Source of the DNA: Membranipora membranacea
Lineage: Eukaryota; Bryozoa; Gymnolaemata; Cheilostomatida; Membraniporidae
Assembly (NCBI GenBank): GCA_914767715.1
Contig: OU612068.1
Span: 22,136,001-22,200,000, forward strand
Length of the DNA: 64,000 nucleotides
Direction of reading: 5' to 3'
How positions within the stretch are numbered: position 1 is the stretch's first letter; the number at the start of each line of letters is the position of its first letter. A model generated the notes under the pieces. That model worked only from the letters and a program-made list of their open reading frames with translations. It was not told the origin of the DNA and ran no database searches. A program made the translations under genes and the position numbers. Positions 35,381-47,225 of this stretch are shown piece after piece.

Positions 35381-36451
35381 TAATCTTCTACTGCTATTGA
35401 GTTGTTTTCTGAATGTACCCAACAGCTCGGCGTGTGGATCGAGCTGCGCCCGATTATTATGCTCATCTCTGAAAAGTCAGTTGTGAGGAACGGAGATTGT
35501 CGTCCTATCCTATACTAAAGTAAATGCCGTGTACTATTAGTATGTATAGTTGTTCTATAACCGTCCTACTTATAAATTGGTTCTAATTATGTTTGTAGTT
35601 ATGGTTTTAAATCTTGCACTCCAGACACTTCAAAATGTCACTTTATTGTGTAATTTATTTGTAGTTCTAATTTGGAGTTACCTCCTCTTTCATGCACTAA
35701 AGAAAGACAAGATCGCTCAAATCTAATTGGTAATGCTAGCACTCTGGTGAGTACGAGGTATTTAACTTATTAATTTCTAGTGACGAACAGCTGGTTCCCA
35801 CTACTCCACAAAGCAATTTACTACGGGGTTGTTATTGAGCCTGACCTCTTCTTAGCTTCACTAGAAGTTGCCTTCAAGTTGTTTAAGAAAGGTTCCTGCC
35901 GATAACCTGCTAAGACCCCTGTCTTGTTCTAACAGTAAAACTCTTGATGAGTTTCGAGACAATGCTCTTACACCACAAAGTCAATATAGTCCTTAGATGT
36001 TAATATGACACAATCACTATTTATGAATGTGTTCAGGTACGTTTGATATTTTTGTTATTCAACTTAGGTGACTGATTTTAATTATGAGCACCTACTTGAT
36101 CTCTGTATAGTGCCTGGAAGCCCAATCAGGTAATCAAGGCGGTGTATCAGTATCACAGGCCTCTTAGCCAAGTTAAATTAGCTAAAGACTCCAACCCAAT
36201 TTCTAGTGAAGGAAAGAGGTATCAGTCTGTGGTCACTCTAAAATTAATGTTCAATTTCTATATTCAATGTTGAATTAATGTTTCACAGATAAGAGGTATC
36301 TTATCTTAAATCGGTAGCGTCCTACCTCTTTAAAACACAAGAATCTAATCCTAAACTATTATTCCGAAACTTAATCTATTTAACCCCCAAGCAAATGTGA
36401 ATACTAATTAATTCTGTTCTGCTTTAACAATAGTTCCCAATGATACTTCTA

Positions 36452-36819
36452 AAATGATTTCCGACTTGATATGAGCACCTACGCGAAATACCTGCGTTTA
36501 TGGTGGGTCACAATGATTTCCGACTTTGATATGAGCACCTACGCGAATTACATGCGTTTCTTGTGGGTCACAATGATTTCCGACTTTGATATGAGCACCT
36601 ACGCGAAATACCTGCGTTTATGGTGGGTCACAATGATTTCCGACTTTGATATGAGCACCTACGCGAATTACATGCGTTTATGGTGGATCACAATGATTTC
36701 CGACTTTGATATGAGCACCTACGCAAATTACATGCGTTTATGGTGGGTCACAATGATTTCCGACTTTGATATGAGCACCTACGCGAATTACATGCGTTTA
36801 TGGTGGGTCACAATGATTA
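36452..36819 (+). repeat. 60-bp minisatellite, six units, open in one frame
   Basis: Each unit reads ATGATTTCCGACTTTGATAT, GAGCACCTACGCGAA[A/T]TAC, then [C/A]TGCGTTTATGGTGGGTCACA. Because the unit is 60 bp, the frame from 36,471 encodes a 20-residue repeat (MSTYA[K/N]Y[L/M]RLWWVTMISDFD) for six turns, then a short tail to 36,866. AAATACCTG and AATTACATG variants alternate in units 1-4, suggesting an earlier 120-bp unit. I see no independent evidence that it is translated. Confidence 0.85.
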
Positions 36820-37310
36820 AACCTCCTAAAGTTAATTTTGAATCCTGTTTCAGAGTGTTGTTATAGTAACAATTACCAACGACTTACTTTAGTTGATTGC
36901 AAAATTGCCTTATAAACTCTTAGTGAATATGACCTAACGTCTGAGTACCTGACGAACTGTCCCTAATTACTTTGCCAATTACTATATGCATAGAAATCAA
37001 TTACAACAGTATATTCACTAAAGTTATTGTTTATTGTCTTGATACTTATAAAAAAATGATAATGTAATTCAAATGATACTCACAGTATATATTGGTCCTT
37101 AGACTCCACTTTAGTTTTAGCGTTCCAACAAAGATCTCTGATTTAAAGCTAGCAATTATTAAATCAAAATATAATGTCTTTTACTAGCTATGTAAAAAGT
37201 TGACTGTGCTGCTCAGAGAATTAAACTGTACTAATTTACTGTTCAAAATTTCGGCCGATTTTCGTGCTGACTCTGCTTGTTGTCGTTTGATTAGCTGTCA
37301 GCGGATTAGT

Positions 37311-37775
37311 GGATTAGTGTCTCTTGTGGCTTTGTTATATGAAACCGTTCTGTGGTCACGTCACGTGGTATATGGCTGCTGTTCCTCAGTCTACCTTCTG
37401 GAATCTTTTGTTCTATTTTTGGGCTGACTTTGTTGTTGTTACTCCAAGATTAATTACTTCCGTGTCACCCTGAAGATTACTTGGTACTTGGTGCTATGAC
37501 GTTCTGGAAAACCAAATTCCTGAAGATTAATTGGTACTTGGTACTAGGATTAGTGTCTCTTGTGGCTTTGTTATATGAAACCGTTCTGTGGTCACATCAC
37601 GTGGTATATTGCTGCTGTTCCTCAGTCTAACCTCTGGAATTTGTTGTTCTATTTTTGGGCTGACTTTGTTGTTGTTACTTCCTGGTTAATTACTTCTGTG
37701 TCACCCTGGAGATTACTTGGTGCTTGGTACTATGACGTGTTGGAAAACCAAATTACTGCGTCATTGGAATTCCTA
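37311..37775. repeat. 236-bp tandem duplication
   Basis: GGATTAGTGTCTCTTGTGGC begins at both 37,311 and 37,547. The two units stay closely similar through TGTTCTATTTTTGGGCTGAC to GGAAAACCAAATT. Open frames of 75 and 87 codons in the units are in different frames and not convincing as genes. Confidence 0.8.
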
Positions 37776-39433
37776 TTTTCTGACCGGATTAGCATGCTGC
37801 GGTTATCTTCGCTACATCTTTGATGGATTACTTCTGCGTCTCTCTGCTCGTTGTGTATGCTTGTGACTACAAAATACCATGGAAGTTACTGGGTGCATTT
37901 GTTTCCATCTCTATCTGTACCCTCTGATTTCTGCGGCTGGCTGAATATAACTACATATCTCAAGTGCCCATTTTTGGTACTGACACAGTGAGTGAAATAT
38001 TTTAGAATATACGCCCCTGATTGACTGAATAGTGTAAAAATAGGAGTTGTATGTTTATAGCATGGACAGAATGTCAGGGCTAAGAGTTGTTTTTATTTTA
38101 AAAAGATGCTTCAATACGCAATCATTGCACACCCATCATACTATTACTTACCTGCTTTGTCTTGCTCAACTTTTTGATAAGCTTGTTCTCCAGCTGTTTT
38201 TGTGGGCCTGTTTGCTCCAGGTTCAAAGAACAGCATAATATGCTTCAAATAAGTGTATGTCCTACTTCTTGAAACCTTGAATAAACACTGTTGAACTATT
38301 TCATCACTACACACCGCATTGTACCCTGATAATAAAACATCGCAAAGTAAGAATTATGATAAGGCTTCAGAGAGTATACAGTACACACTAGTTTGAGTGC
38401 TCAATGTATAGTTTGCTTTGGTTGCTGGAAATGTCATTCCATCATTGAAACCCTGACCTAAACCAACACTGTTTCGGTTAGGGTAATGAAAGTGGAATTT
38501 CAATTCCAGGGACCCAAGCAAAGTTTGAGCCCACAAATTGGTCTCCCATATAATATTATCAGCTCAGTATCCTTACCCTCTGCAAACATTGATTCCTGCT
38601 GTGGAAATTTGTTAGGAGTTCTCTTTCTTCAGCTGATTAAGTCTCTGGTTGCTTTCTGTTCTTGTTTGGTGTTTCCTGGTGCTGCCGGACAAGAGGCAGC
38701 AGGGTAAGAGCTTGTATAGATGGAAGAGTTTCTCCTTGCTGTAGTTTCAGCTAATTTAGCAGGTTTCTGTTGAAAGAAAACTAATTGATATTAGATTATA
38801 CACAGCTAAATGAGCGTAGGGAGGTATTCAAGATATACGATGATCAAAAAACACAGGAAAGGGAGTGTTGATTGATTAGACTGTTGACATATGCGGAAGG
38901 ATTTTTTCAAAGAAAAATAATTGAGATAAGAACAAAGAACTAAACAATGAACTAAGTAGGGAGATTCAGACACCATGTGCCTCTTATTGGGGCCTTGACA
39001 CTGTGTGTTGGACTGTACATAGTCTGATTTTGGTGGGTGAGATGTTCTTAAATGTCTCATACAGAGTATAAACAGATAAAGCTGTTATCGAGATTGTAAT
39101 GTTTGGGGAGTGGGGTGTCGCTTTTCATGTAATAAATCGGCATCTTATTCAGCCTCTTCAACAGTTTTCAAGTTTTTATAATCATTTTGCTTGTTTTAAA
39201 TAAAATCTAATCTAGTCTTCAGCTGTGAGACACATGTGTCTGAAAATCAGAGCTGTCAAATATATAATATTCACTTTTTTTGCAATACATTGCCACTTTC
39301 GGGGGGGGGGGGGCAATGAGAATATGCTTACATAAGATTAATGATACAACTCGTTTAATCAGCGCACACTTGTTCGGGTGGGCAAGCTAGGCTATTGTCC
39401 GTACAGCTCACCCCCTTTATCAGCATGAGTAGT

Positions 39434-39483
39434 GACTGGGATTTGAACCTGCAACTCTCAAATTCTAACCACTACACCACCCT
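39434..39483 (-). repeat. tRNA-derived SINE head or tRNA pseudogene
   Basis: On the minus strand GGTGGTGTAGTGGTTAGA (A-box type) is followed after about 15 nt by CAGGTTCAAATCCCAG (B-box type). The distance between the boxes is shorter than in a normal tRNA, so it is not a functional tRNA gene. Confidence 0.6.
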
Positions 39484-40059
39484 GTCGAGAATATGGATTT
39501 AACAGCAATGCCTATATACAAATAATCAAGTTAACCAATGCGACAGCGAGGATGAGAGGGTGTGGGAGTTTGAACTGTAGCAGAGACAGGAAAAATGATT
39601 GACCAACTAACAGGATACATTTCACTTACTCCTTGTATTCACTCTGAGGTCACTTTACAGAGGTGTTATAGGCGTAATACGGCAATTACGCAAATTCACA
39701 AACCCCGTTATATAGTAAATGATCTGCAAGATGACAGCATGGATTTTCATATGAATCCAATCCTTAATGACATCAAGCCTACACCTATACATGCTTTGCA
39801 AATTTGTATCATAACAATCAATTAAAAACTAAATTTTGTAAAACAACCTGTTACCATTGTCTGCTGCTGATGAGAGAGCAGCGGCCTCATGGAGGCAATG
39901 ATAGTGATGTCATCTGTCGACTGGAAACCAGGGCAGTCATTAACATTACCATCTTTACAAGTCCCAAGTTCCACCTGAGAGAAGCTCTTATTCAGGCTAG
40001 GATAATTCACCATACTGGGAGTTACCCTCTCTCTTCGTGTAGCCGAGTACTGACAAACT

Positions 40060-40200
40060 TTTTTTTACCTGCTGATTATCAAAATTTTCCCTGTCATAGC
40101 CCGGGCAAATAGCGAAGCCGAGGGATGACACACAATTTCTTTCTTGGGAAAAATAAAAATGATTGTTTGTCATTGCTCGTCTCCCGTACCTGACTGCTTG
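40060..40200. repeat. Inverted copy of the 28.6-kb dispersed repeat
   Basis: TCATAGCCCGGGCAAATAGC and GAAGCCGAGGGATGACACAC are the complement of sequence at 28,660-28,706. Similarity extends over roughly 130 bp. Confidence 0.6.
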
Positions 40201-41147
40201 ACAAAAGTATATTTTGTTTCCCACTCGTTTTGATAATGGGAAGAACACTTTTCAGCTTGTTGATAGGGTCTTTTTCTTTTTGGTGAAGACATGTTCAAAA
40301 TTTTAATTTTTACTAGCCCAGTCAGTCACATGCATGTGTAGAATAACTTATTTTGTCATCAACAAGTGCCTTATTATTCATTGGGATTTCCATTTTTCAT
40401 AGACTGTCAGATAGTCTTGAATTGAGGTCATCTCACATTGGTTCTTTATTGTTTTCCTATCAGTTGTTTGCTAATTACATCAGTCTATTGGTTTTTTCCA
40501 GTATAACAAGGATGTAACCTGTTGTGGGATTCCGGGTTATGGAGTCACCACATTAACTCTCCGCTACTGGGATCTGTGCTCACGAGCTCGGTATGATGAT
40601 GCTCACTATGTGACACTGACTTATTTACATAATTGTGATCTCATTTATTTCGAGATCAAACACTTGACTCAAGAGCATGCCTTTTAATTCTTATCAAGTT
40701 TAACATCAAACACAATTCAACTTAACAATGCATGTCTTATTTCTACAAGTCATACTTTCTAGTCGATGATGCCATGCATGCTGGATTTAATTCATTTAAC
40801 TCAATTAGTTGATGGTATAGATAATCCAACCAAATGTTATACTGTGCCATTATTAAATATTAAGGCGAGATCTATTTCCCTATAAATATCACTAACGTCC
40901 AATAAATGAAAATATTATGATAACAACTCGTAAAACTTTCATGTTTAAAAAAAACTGACCTGTCTCCAAAAGAAGTTGCAAACAAAGAGCGCTGCTTGTC
41001 GACCAGAGGGTCGCCAGACAGATCAATCCATTTCAATAGACAACAATGTTCTTAAATACTATGAACCCAGACAAATTACAAAACTGCTGACGTCAATAAG
41101 CAAAGAAAAACAAGAAATAAACACAATTTTCAATTACCGCAAAAAGA

Positions 41148-41206
41148 GGGTTGATCGGCCGCAAGAGTGGGTTGATAAAGGGTTGATCGGCCGCAAGTGT
41201 GGGTTG
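41148..41206. repeat. 32-bp direct duplication
   Basis: GGGTTGATCGGCCGCAAG is followed by [A/T]GTGGGTTG at 41,148 and again at 41,180. Confidence 0.8.
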
Positions 41207-41489
41207 GTGTAAGTCAGGCATTATGCTAATTCTGGATTGTCTCTGTTGGTGCCACCTTTACTGCATTGTCATGGTTGTCACAGTTCTGGCGTTATGGTGG
41301 CACCGGTATTAAGAATAGAATTTAGATTTGCATATATTTGCATGTCCCCGATTCGAGGTGATATGCACTGGCTGGTAACTGCGTGTCCTCAAGTCGAGGT
41401 TTGAGTGAACTGAAGATGATGCTGGCTAAGATATTGGATGTTGTTGTGTCGGATGTTGGTATAGACAATTCTCCTGTTTGCTGCTGTGT

Positions 41490-41611
41490 ATGCGACATCT
41501 GCACTCCCTTAGTTGCAATCGTGCTCGATTGTTATGACATGTTATCCGCTCCCTGCTATTGATGCGACATCTGCATTCCCTTAGTTGCAATCGTCCTCGA
41601 TTGTTATGACA
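41490..41611. repeat. 72-bp tandem duplication
   Basis: ATGCGACATCTGCA[C/T]TCCCT and the following TAGTTGCAATCGT.CTCGATTGTTATGACA occur at 41,490 and 41,562. Confidence 0.8.
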
Positions 41612-41959
41612 ATCCTATGATCTGGTGTGTGGATGCAACACTGTTTCTAGCACTGTGTAAACAGAAACTGGTTTTTTTCCGGTATGTTGAGGCTGAAATA
41701 GGGAGGTTATAGGGAGATAGGGAGTGAGAGTGATTAGGGTCTTGAAATGGGGAGGGTCCCAACCAAATCGGGATACTTGACAGGTATGCGCAGAGCATTT
41801 TTGTAGAGTCAAAGCTAGCTATCACTTGCTTGACCCCAAAACTCGAATTCGTAGATCAAATCCGGATGTAAAAGCTATAAATATTGTCAACCATTAGATT
41901 TTGCTCAACGGCTGGACCGAGTGCTTGTATCATCATCATCAGGGTTAAATTTTTTTTTT

Positions 41960-42360
41960 TCACAGGCTTTTAAAAGTTAATGGAAAGTTTTTTTTGGAGT
42001 TTCAACCTACAAATTTTGTTGTTCCTATTTCTTCTAAAAGAGTTCCCGAATATGAGCTTTTAATCTTATGGGTTACAAATTTTGTTTGGTGCTTCAAACA
42101 GATTTTCTCATAGTTTATCACAAGACGGGCTTAGTACTAAAAATATTAGTATCGTCAGCAAAAGGTATTTAATTTAGATCGGGTGATGCATTTTAAAGGT
42201 CAATATTTATATATTAAAATTAGTACTGGCCCGAGAACCGAACCCTGGGTAGCACCGATCATGACAGACAGTAAACCTGACTTAATTCACTTACCAAGAC
42301 AAACTGTTTTCTGGATCACAAGTTTGCTACAAGTTAGCATGATAATAAGTAGTAGTTATG
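41960..42360 (-). mobile_element. Degenerate LINE reverse transcriptase fragment
   Basis: Minus-strand translation recovers SRKQFV, then GATQGSVLGP, the conserved block before the catalytic site of non-LTR reverse transcriptases, and after a shift FADDTNIF, the catalytic [Y/F]ADD motif. Stops and frameshifts surround the motifs, so this is a dead fragment of the RT core. It is distinct from the C-terminal fragments elsewhere in the window. Confidence 0.75.
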
Positions 42361-42369
42361 ATAATTTAA

Positions 42370-42960
42370 TAGTCTATAATTGTCAGATTGCTCAATTTTC
42401 CTCTTGCAGAAAAAAATGAGTATATACTTTGTTTTAATGTTTTCTGGGGTAATTTTATATGCTAATTACATCCAACATGATGTACCGTAATAAAAGTGTC
42501 ACCGAGAGAGGCAGCGTCAGCGTTTTTCCCCCTTATATTATATATAAATATCTTAAGTGTTAGAATTTGCATTTGACTACTTTGGCCTTTATATATTTTT
42601 TGATTTATCATGGTTAGGCTTTTTATTGAGGATGTTTGGCACAATATATTTCTATATTTCTACTCATATTTACAATATATGGCATGTATTATTGTTTTTT
42701 TTTAATAGTTGGAGGAGAAAACTCCTAGTTTTATCAATTTAACCAATTTCGGAATACACTGGTGTATTTCTGACAAAATATAATAACTAAAGGCTACAAA
42801 TATTTACTTGAGAGTACCTGTACTGATATTATTAGCAAATGCAGCTGTCCATACTGTAACTTTTTAGAATATGTACTGACGACCTACGCAAAAGAATTTT
42901 ATACTACTAACTGCCTCAAAAACAAAGGTTCAAACACATAACATGCATATGCTACTACTA
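42370..42960. other. No gene seen
   Basis: AT-rich sequence between the LINE fragment and the CXC pseudogene. Confidence 0.4.
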
Positions 42961-42968
42961 ATGCATAG

Positions 42969-45061
42969 TTATAATTCATCATCGTCATCACTTTCCTCCT
43001 CACTGTCAATAGCGACACTGCGGTTGTAACAGTCACGGCAACCACAGAGGGCTGTGCACTTCATTCCTCCTTTCAAACATGAGCATCGGTTGCCAGTGCA
43101 TGGGTTTGCCTTGCATTAACATTTCGTGGTTTTCATTATTGATTTGGGCGGGCCATCCATCCATTTAATCTTTAGATCTCCTCCTTCCTCTTCCCATCCA
43201 TTGCCATCAGGATTTTCACCTGTGATCATTGGTTGAAGAGCCGATAGCCAGATTTTGGACTGATAGTTTGCTCGTTTGGTGTGCAGTAGTAGGCAATCAG
43301 CGTTCGGTGGTAGAGCTTTCTCAGTTGTGCCATTCTTGAATGCATCAAATTGAGCATCATTGATGTTTGAAGCGCTGCTACCATACAATACACAGGTCGG
43401 TTTCTCAATTCCGGGGGGAAGTGAGGAGAGAGCAAACTCCTTTCCTAGCAGCTGCAGAGCAGTGATGTGGTCATCATTGGCTTAAGACCTTTCTTCTACT
43501 TCAGACCTGGTTTGAGAAAAGCAAACAATACATGTATGTACCACTAGATTGAGGTAAGCCAAAAATTGAGCTAGTGGCGTTTTTGCTATCGACCTCCAAT
43601 AAGAGAAAAAAGAGTAAATTGATACTAAAATGCCACTAGCTCCACTTCTGGCAAAATTTATTAGGGTACTTAAACTAATGGAGACTGCCGGTATCCTACA
43701 TACCACCCGACATATAATGTTGATAACACCCAGGTTTTAAAGCAGAAGTAGGTCTTATGGACAGGTTCTTTAATCTTATCAATTTAATAATATCTGCTTG
43801 CTTTATCGATACTTACAGTGAAGCAGGTTGAAGTTGCTCAAGCCTCCGCTTGTATGCCATAACAAATTTGCTCCTACATGAGAGATGATATTGAGCATCA
43901 GCGGCAGCTATGTCGTGTGATTGTGAGCTGACAAAAGAGAGTAGCTGCTGATCCTCCATGAATCGTGCGGCTCCTACCAATTCACCTGAAGACATAACCG
44001 TTTAACTCGTGACGAGGCAAAAAGAATTGAAAGTTTGCGCAATTAGGGTACAGTATGTTTACCGATATTTCTCTGTAAGATAGTTTAGGCACGCTAAGCC
44101 TCGCCAAATGGGAACTAGTACAACGCTACTAGCTTCACTTTTAGCGCATCTAAATTACCTGTAGGCCCCATCTGCCTTCAATCAGTCTTCAAGGGAATTA
44201 CATGTATGTGTCCGTTATCAGGACATCATTTTGTAGTACGGTACACATCAATGCAAACCTTACCTCCTTCTAGTGTCTGAATCTGATGGAGTGGCTCTCG
44301 CCTTTTTTTTACATATTTTGTCTCCTTCTGACAGACCACACATACTTTGGGTAGCGTTGGACCAGGGTTAATATGGGTCTTTGCCTGAGACCTAGTGTAC
44401 TATGCTGACACCGGTGTGCTGACATTACATATGTCTTCCTCAGGCTCATCATATTCCTATAGAACAAGAAACACCAATTAGGTATACTTCTTTGTAACAG
44501 GACCACAAATAAAAATGGAATATTGTTTCTGTTAAAATGCATATGGGTACAAATTTGCAATAGATATATTATAATTATTATGATGTGAAACTGAAGAAAA
44601 GTAAATTCACAAGCAGCCTAAGGGCACAACTTCTGGTTGGTGATCCAGAGGTCACTTGCATTTCAATTAATGGTAAAATTGAGTCAAAAACTTATTTCAG
44701 AAATTCAATTCAGTGCTGACCACTAGACCTTTCTATAGTGTAACTTAAGTACATTAGTAAGAGACAGGTTTGGTTTGTAAGTTCTCACCAATGAACTAAA
44801 CCTTAGGTTTAGTTCATTGTTCTCACTTTTATCTTCCTTTTGGTTGACTTTAAAGCCGTTTGTATTTTGCTGTCACTAGCAAATCTGAGCAGACATCTGG
44901 AAGTTGATGATGATGTTTGATGGCTCCTTATCTAAGGCTGCCCATTTCTCAGCAGCACTGATGACTTTCTTCAGCTTTTCTTCACTCTTCAGTGGTACTA
45001 GGGTCTCCACTGAGCCTTTATGCTCTAAATGGCACACACACTCCATCCTACTTATGGACAA
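42969..45061 (-). pseudogene. CXC-domain repeat-family gene, multi-exon, disrupted
   Basis: Candidate exons in transcription order: about 44,880-45,061 (CVCHLEHKGSVETLVPLKSE); about 44,270-44,460 (EYDEPEEDICN, then a TAG, then KVCVVCQKETKYVKKRREP); about 43,819-43,995 (SHDIAAADAQYHLSCRSKF); and about 42,969-43,490, with KRANYQSKIWLSALQ, GNGWEEEGGDLKIKWMDGPP and the C-terminal Cys cluster CTGNRCSCLKGGMKCTALCG. The CXC motif binds metal in tesmin/TSO1-type proteins. The KRANYQ and IKWM motifs recall a large repeated family of uncharacterised invertebrate and fish proteins (recalled, not searched). An acidic tail ends the protein. Disabling changes are the TAG in the second exon and a TAA at 43,116-43,118 just before CKANPC; the frame is also closed by a TAA just upstream of ANDDHITAL, with no clear acceptor. 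Confidence 0.65.
44789..44819. repeat. 31-bp palindrome, relative of that at 9.3 kb
   Basis: CAATGAACTAAACCT is followed by one central base and its exact inverse AGGTTTAGTTCATTG. The core CAATGAACTAAACCTTA is shared with 9,306-9,322. Confidence 0.8.
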
Positions 45062-45069
45062 AACCTGCT

Positions 45070-47220
45070 AGCATGATGAAGAAAGCAACATTTTCTAATA
45101 AAAAGAAAATTCTCAAATCATCCAGTCTCATTCTGAAAAAAGTAAGCTAACATCTTACATCCAAAACGGTTGTCTAATGCAGTCACTCATTCTGACTTTA
45201 GAAAAATGGTTATTTTAGCAATTCAGTTTGTAAAAGAATTAAAAAGGGGATAACTCCTTAAATTTGAGAGTAATTCGGAATTTATAGTTTTAATGACAGA
45301 ATATTTATGATACACCTATGCCATTAAAATCTCCATAATTTTTTACATAGGAATCAATCAAAACAAGGTATATACTCATTTTTTTCTGCAGACCTGAAAG
45401 ATAATTGGCTTCTGACAATAGACTATAAGTTATCGGAAGCAGAATGGGACAAAATGAAAAGTTTTTTTTTTCTAAATCGAAAAGATAAATGTTGTAAAGT
45501 GTTTTATTTTGTACTGCAATCCCCATCTGCATTGTATTCTGGTTGCTCACTTCTATCAACCACATCAAATATCAACATCAAAGAAGGTGAAGCATCAGAA
45601 ATGTTGGATTAAAATTGTTTTGGCATATCTTGGCAATCATTTTGCTGTTGCAAGGGATCATAAATTACTGATAATATTTGTAGTCTACAAATGTAGACGG
45701 CAATTTTGAAATTGGCTTAAAATTTAAAATTTAAAGGTAATTATCAGATCACTGTTCCTTTTACAAAGGATTTTGACTAATTATAAAATTAATTGAGTAG
45801 GATTATAAGCAGATGTTAACCAGCATGAAATGCAGAATTTCTAGAGTGGTGAGAAACTTTGTGTCCAAAACTTCAAATTCTGGTCAGCTATATCATCGAA
45901 AAACTTTGCTATGTTGCTACTCTATTCATTAAAGTCAATTTTGGCCAATCCTAGGCTATGAAGTTGTCTTCTCTTATTGTTGACATTTGGTGGCTCATTT
46001 ACAAAATAGAGTTATCACCCACATATTTTATTCATCTGGAGAAAATGGCCATTACATGGCAGCATGGCTCAAGCTTATCCTAAAAATCTTAAGGAATGAT
46101 TTCTTATCCTTTGTGATCATCTCACCCTCGCCATGATAAAATGGCCATATGTTCATGTGTGCCGTGTGACTGCAGCTTTCAAAACTAGAACTGTTCACGA
46201 TGGCAAGAGCAAATTTACATCTGTTTCCACTTACATGGCTTGATTTTTGTTGAGGAAACATTGTGTTGAGCATTGAAAGCACGTGAATTCTAGCTGCTGG
46301 TTGCAGATTAATCTATAATATGATGCCATCTATCTGCGTGAAATAATTTAGTTGGTGGCTAAACTGATCCACAGAGTAAATTTTTCAACAGTAGTCAAGG
46401 CAAAGAGTTTTTTACTCCTTGGTCAAGGTACCTGCAAGCTTTGTTTCAAGGGGAGAACAACTTTTTCCTGCCAGACCCTTTAAGGGACTACAAAATTCAC
46501 TCTGAGAAAACAATGTCTGTAATTGCTCCAACAACAATACACTGATATCTTCATCCAGCTTAGGTATCAATTGTACTTGGCTTTTTTCTATGCACTGCGT
46601 GAAGATGTTTTGAATTTTGTTTGGAGGCCAGGTCAGATTTTTCTTTATGAAGGCAGCCCACCTGTTTGTCTAACTGAATCCTCAAAAGTAACAACATTAT
46701 AACTTGCTTTAGTATTGATGCAGTCCCAGGGCAAGAATTTGAAAAATGCACAATTTCAACATTTACATGAATTCGTCTAGAAGTCTGGAAGTCTCTACCT
46801 GTGAAGGAATGTTTGACATTGTCGTGTTTCAAATTTTCAAATGAAGAAGATACATCTACAGCTGGGTGTCATTAGCTTATAAGTTTATGTATATGGTGCT
46901 ATTCAATGCAGTAGAAATTCCTCGAAAATTGTCACACATTGAGGGCAGTGTTGTCAATGATGAAAGCAATAAGTGCCTACTCGGATCGCTGATCTCACAA
47001 ACATCAAGATGCAAGAGTTTTGCAGTAGCCAAACTATTTTCAAACCAAGTACAATGCAAGTGGTAATTTGAATTTTAAGAAAATAGTGTTATCATTAAAA
47101 AATATATGGATTAAATGCAACTATGCATAATCAATAAGTATGCTGTTTTAATATTGGTGTATGTATTTTGTGCAACTGATAATGCTACAGAAAAATCATA
47201 CTAGAGTGTCTAAAATATTA
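45070..47220. other. Unassigned stretch
   Basis: Minus-strand frames of 60-90 codons occur at 46.05-46.28, 46.56-46.83 and 46.88-47.06 kb. I recognise no family and no convincing splice structure joining them. They may be decayed upstream exons of the CXC-family gene. Confidence 0.3.
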
Positions 47221-47225
47221 AAGGT

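Larger units (their letters stand above)
30117..38019. mobile_element. 7.9-kb hAT-like element with perfect 8-bp target duplication
   Basis: The left end CAGTGGCGTATATTAGC and the inverted right end CAGGGGCGTATATTCTA match at 13 of 17 positions. ATTGACTG flanks both ends exactly (30,109-30,116 and 38,020-38,027). An 8-bp duplication and CAG-type termini are hAT features. The same termini bound a 1.35-kb relative at 61,834-63,186. No transposase reading frame is visible inside, so mobility would depend on an enzyme encoded elsewhere. The intact hAT gene at 20-23 kb is a possible source but not shown to match these ends. The interior is composite: a tRNA-like A-box half near 30,155, a MITE near 31.45 kb, a 2.3-kb palindrome, a B-box half near 35.32 kb, a 60-bp minisatellite and a 236-bp tandem duplication. 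Confidence 0.8.
38028..41950. other. Gene-free stretch
   Basis: No exon is recognised. It contains a G14 run near 39.30 kb, a tRNA-derived sequence, a dispersed repeat near 40.1 kb and two short direct duplications, listed separately. Confidence 0.45.

Noticed and set aside
36452-36819. CRISPR array
   Set aside because: Uniform tandem repeat without unique spacers in eukaryotic DNA. The same reasoning applies to the arrays at 60.0-60.6 kb.
39595-40112. Two overlapping plus-strand frames of 76 and 102 codons
   Set aside because: No conserved motif or splice context, and the end overlaps a dispersed repeat.
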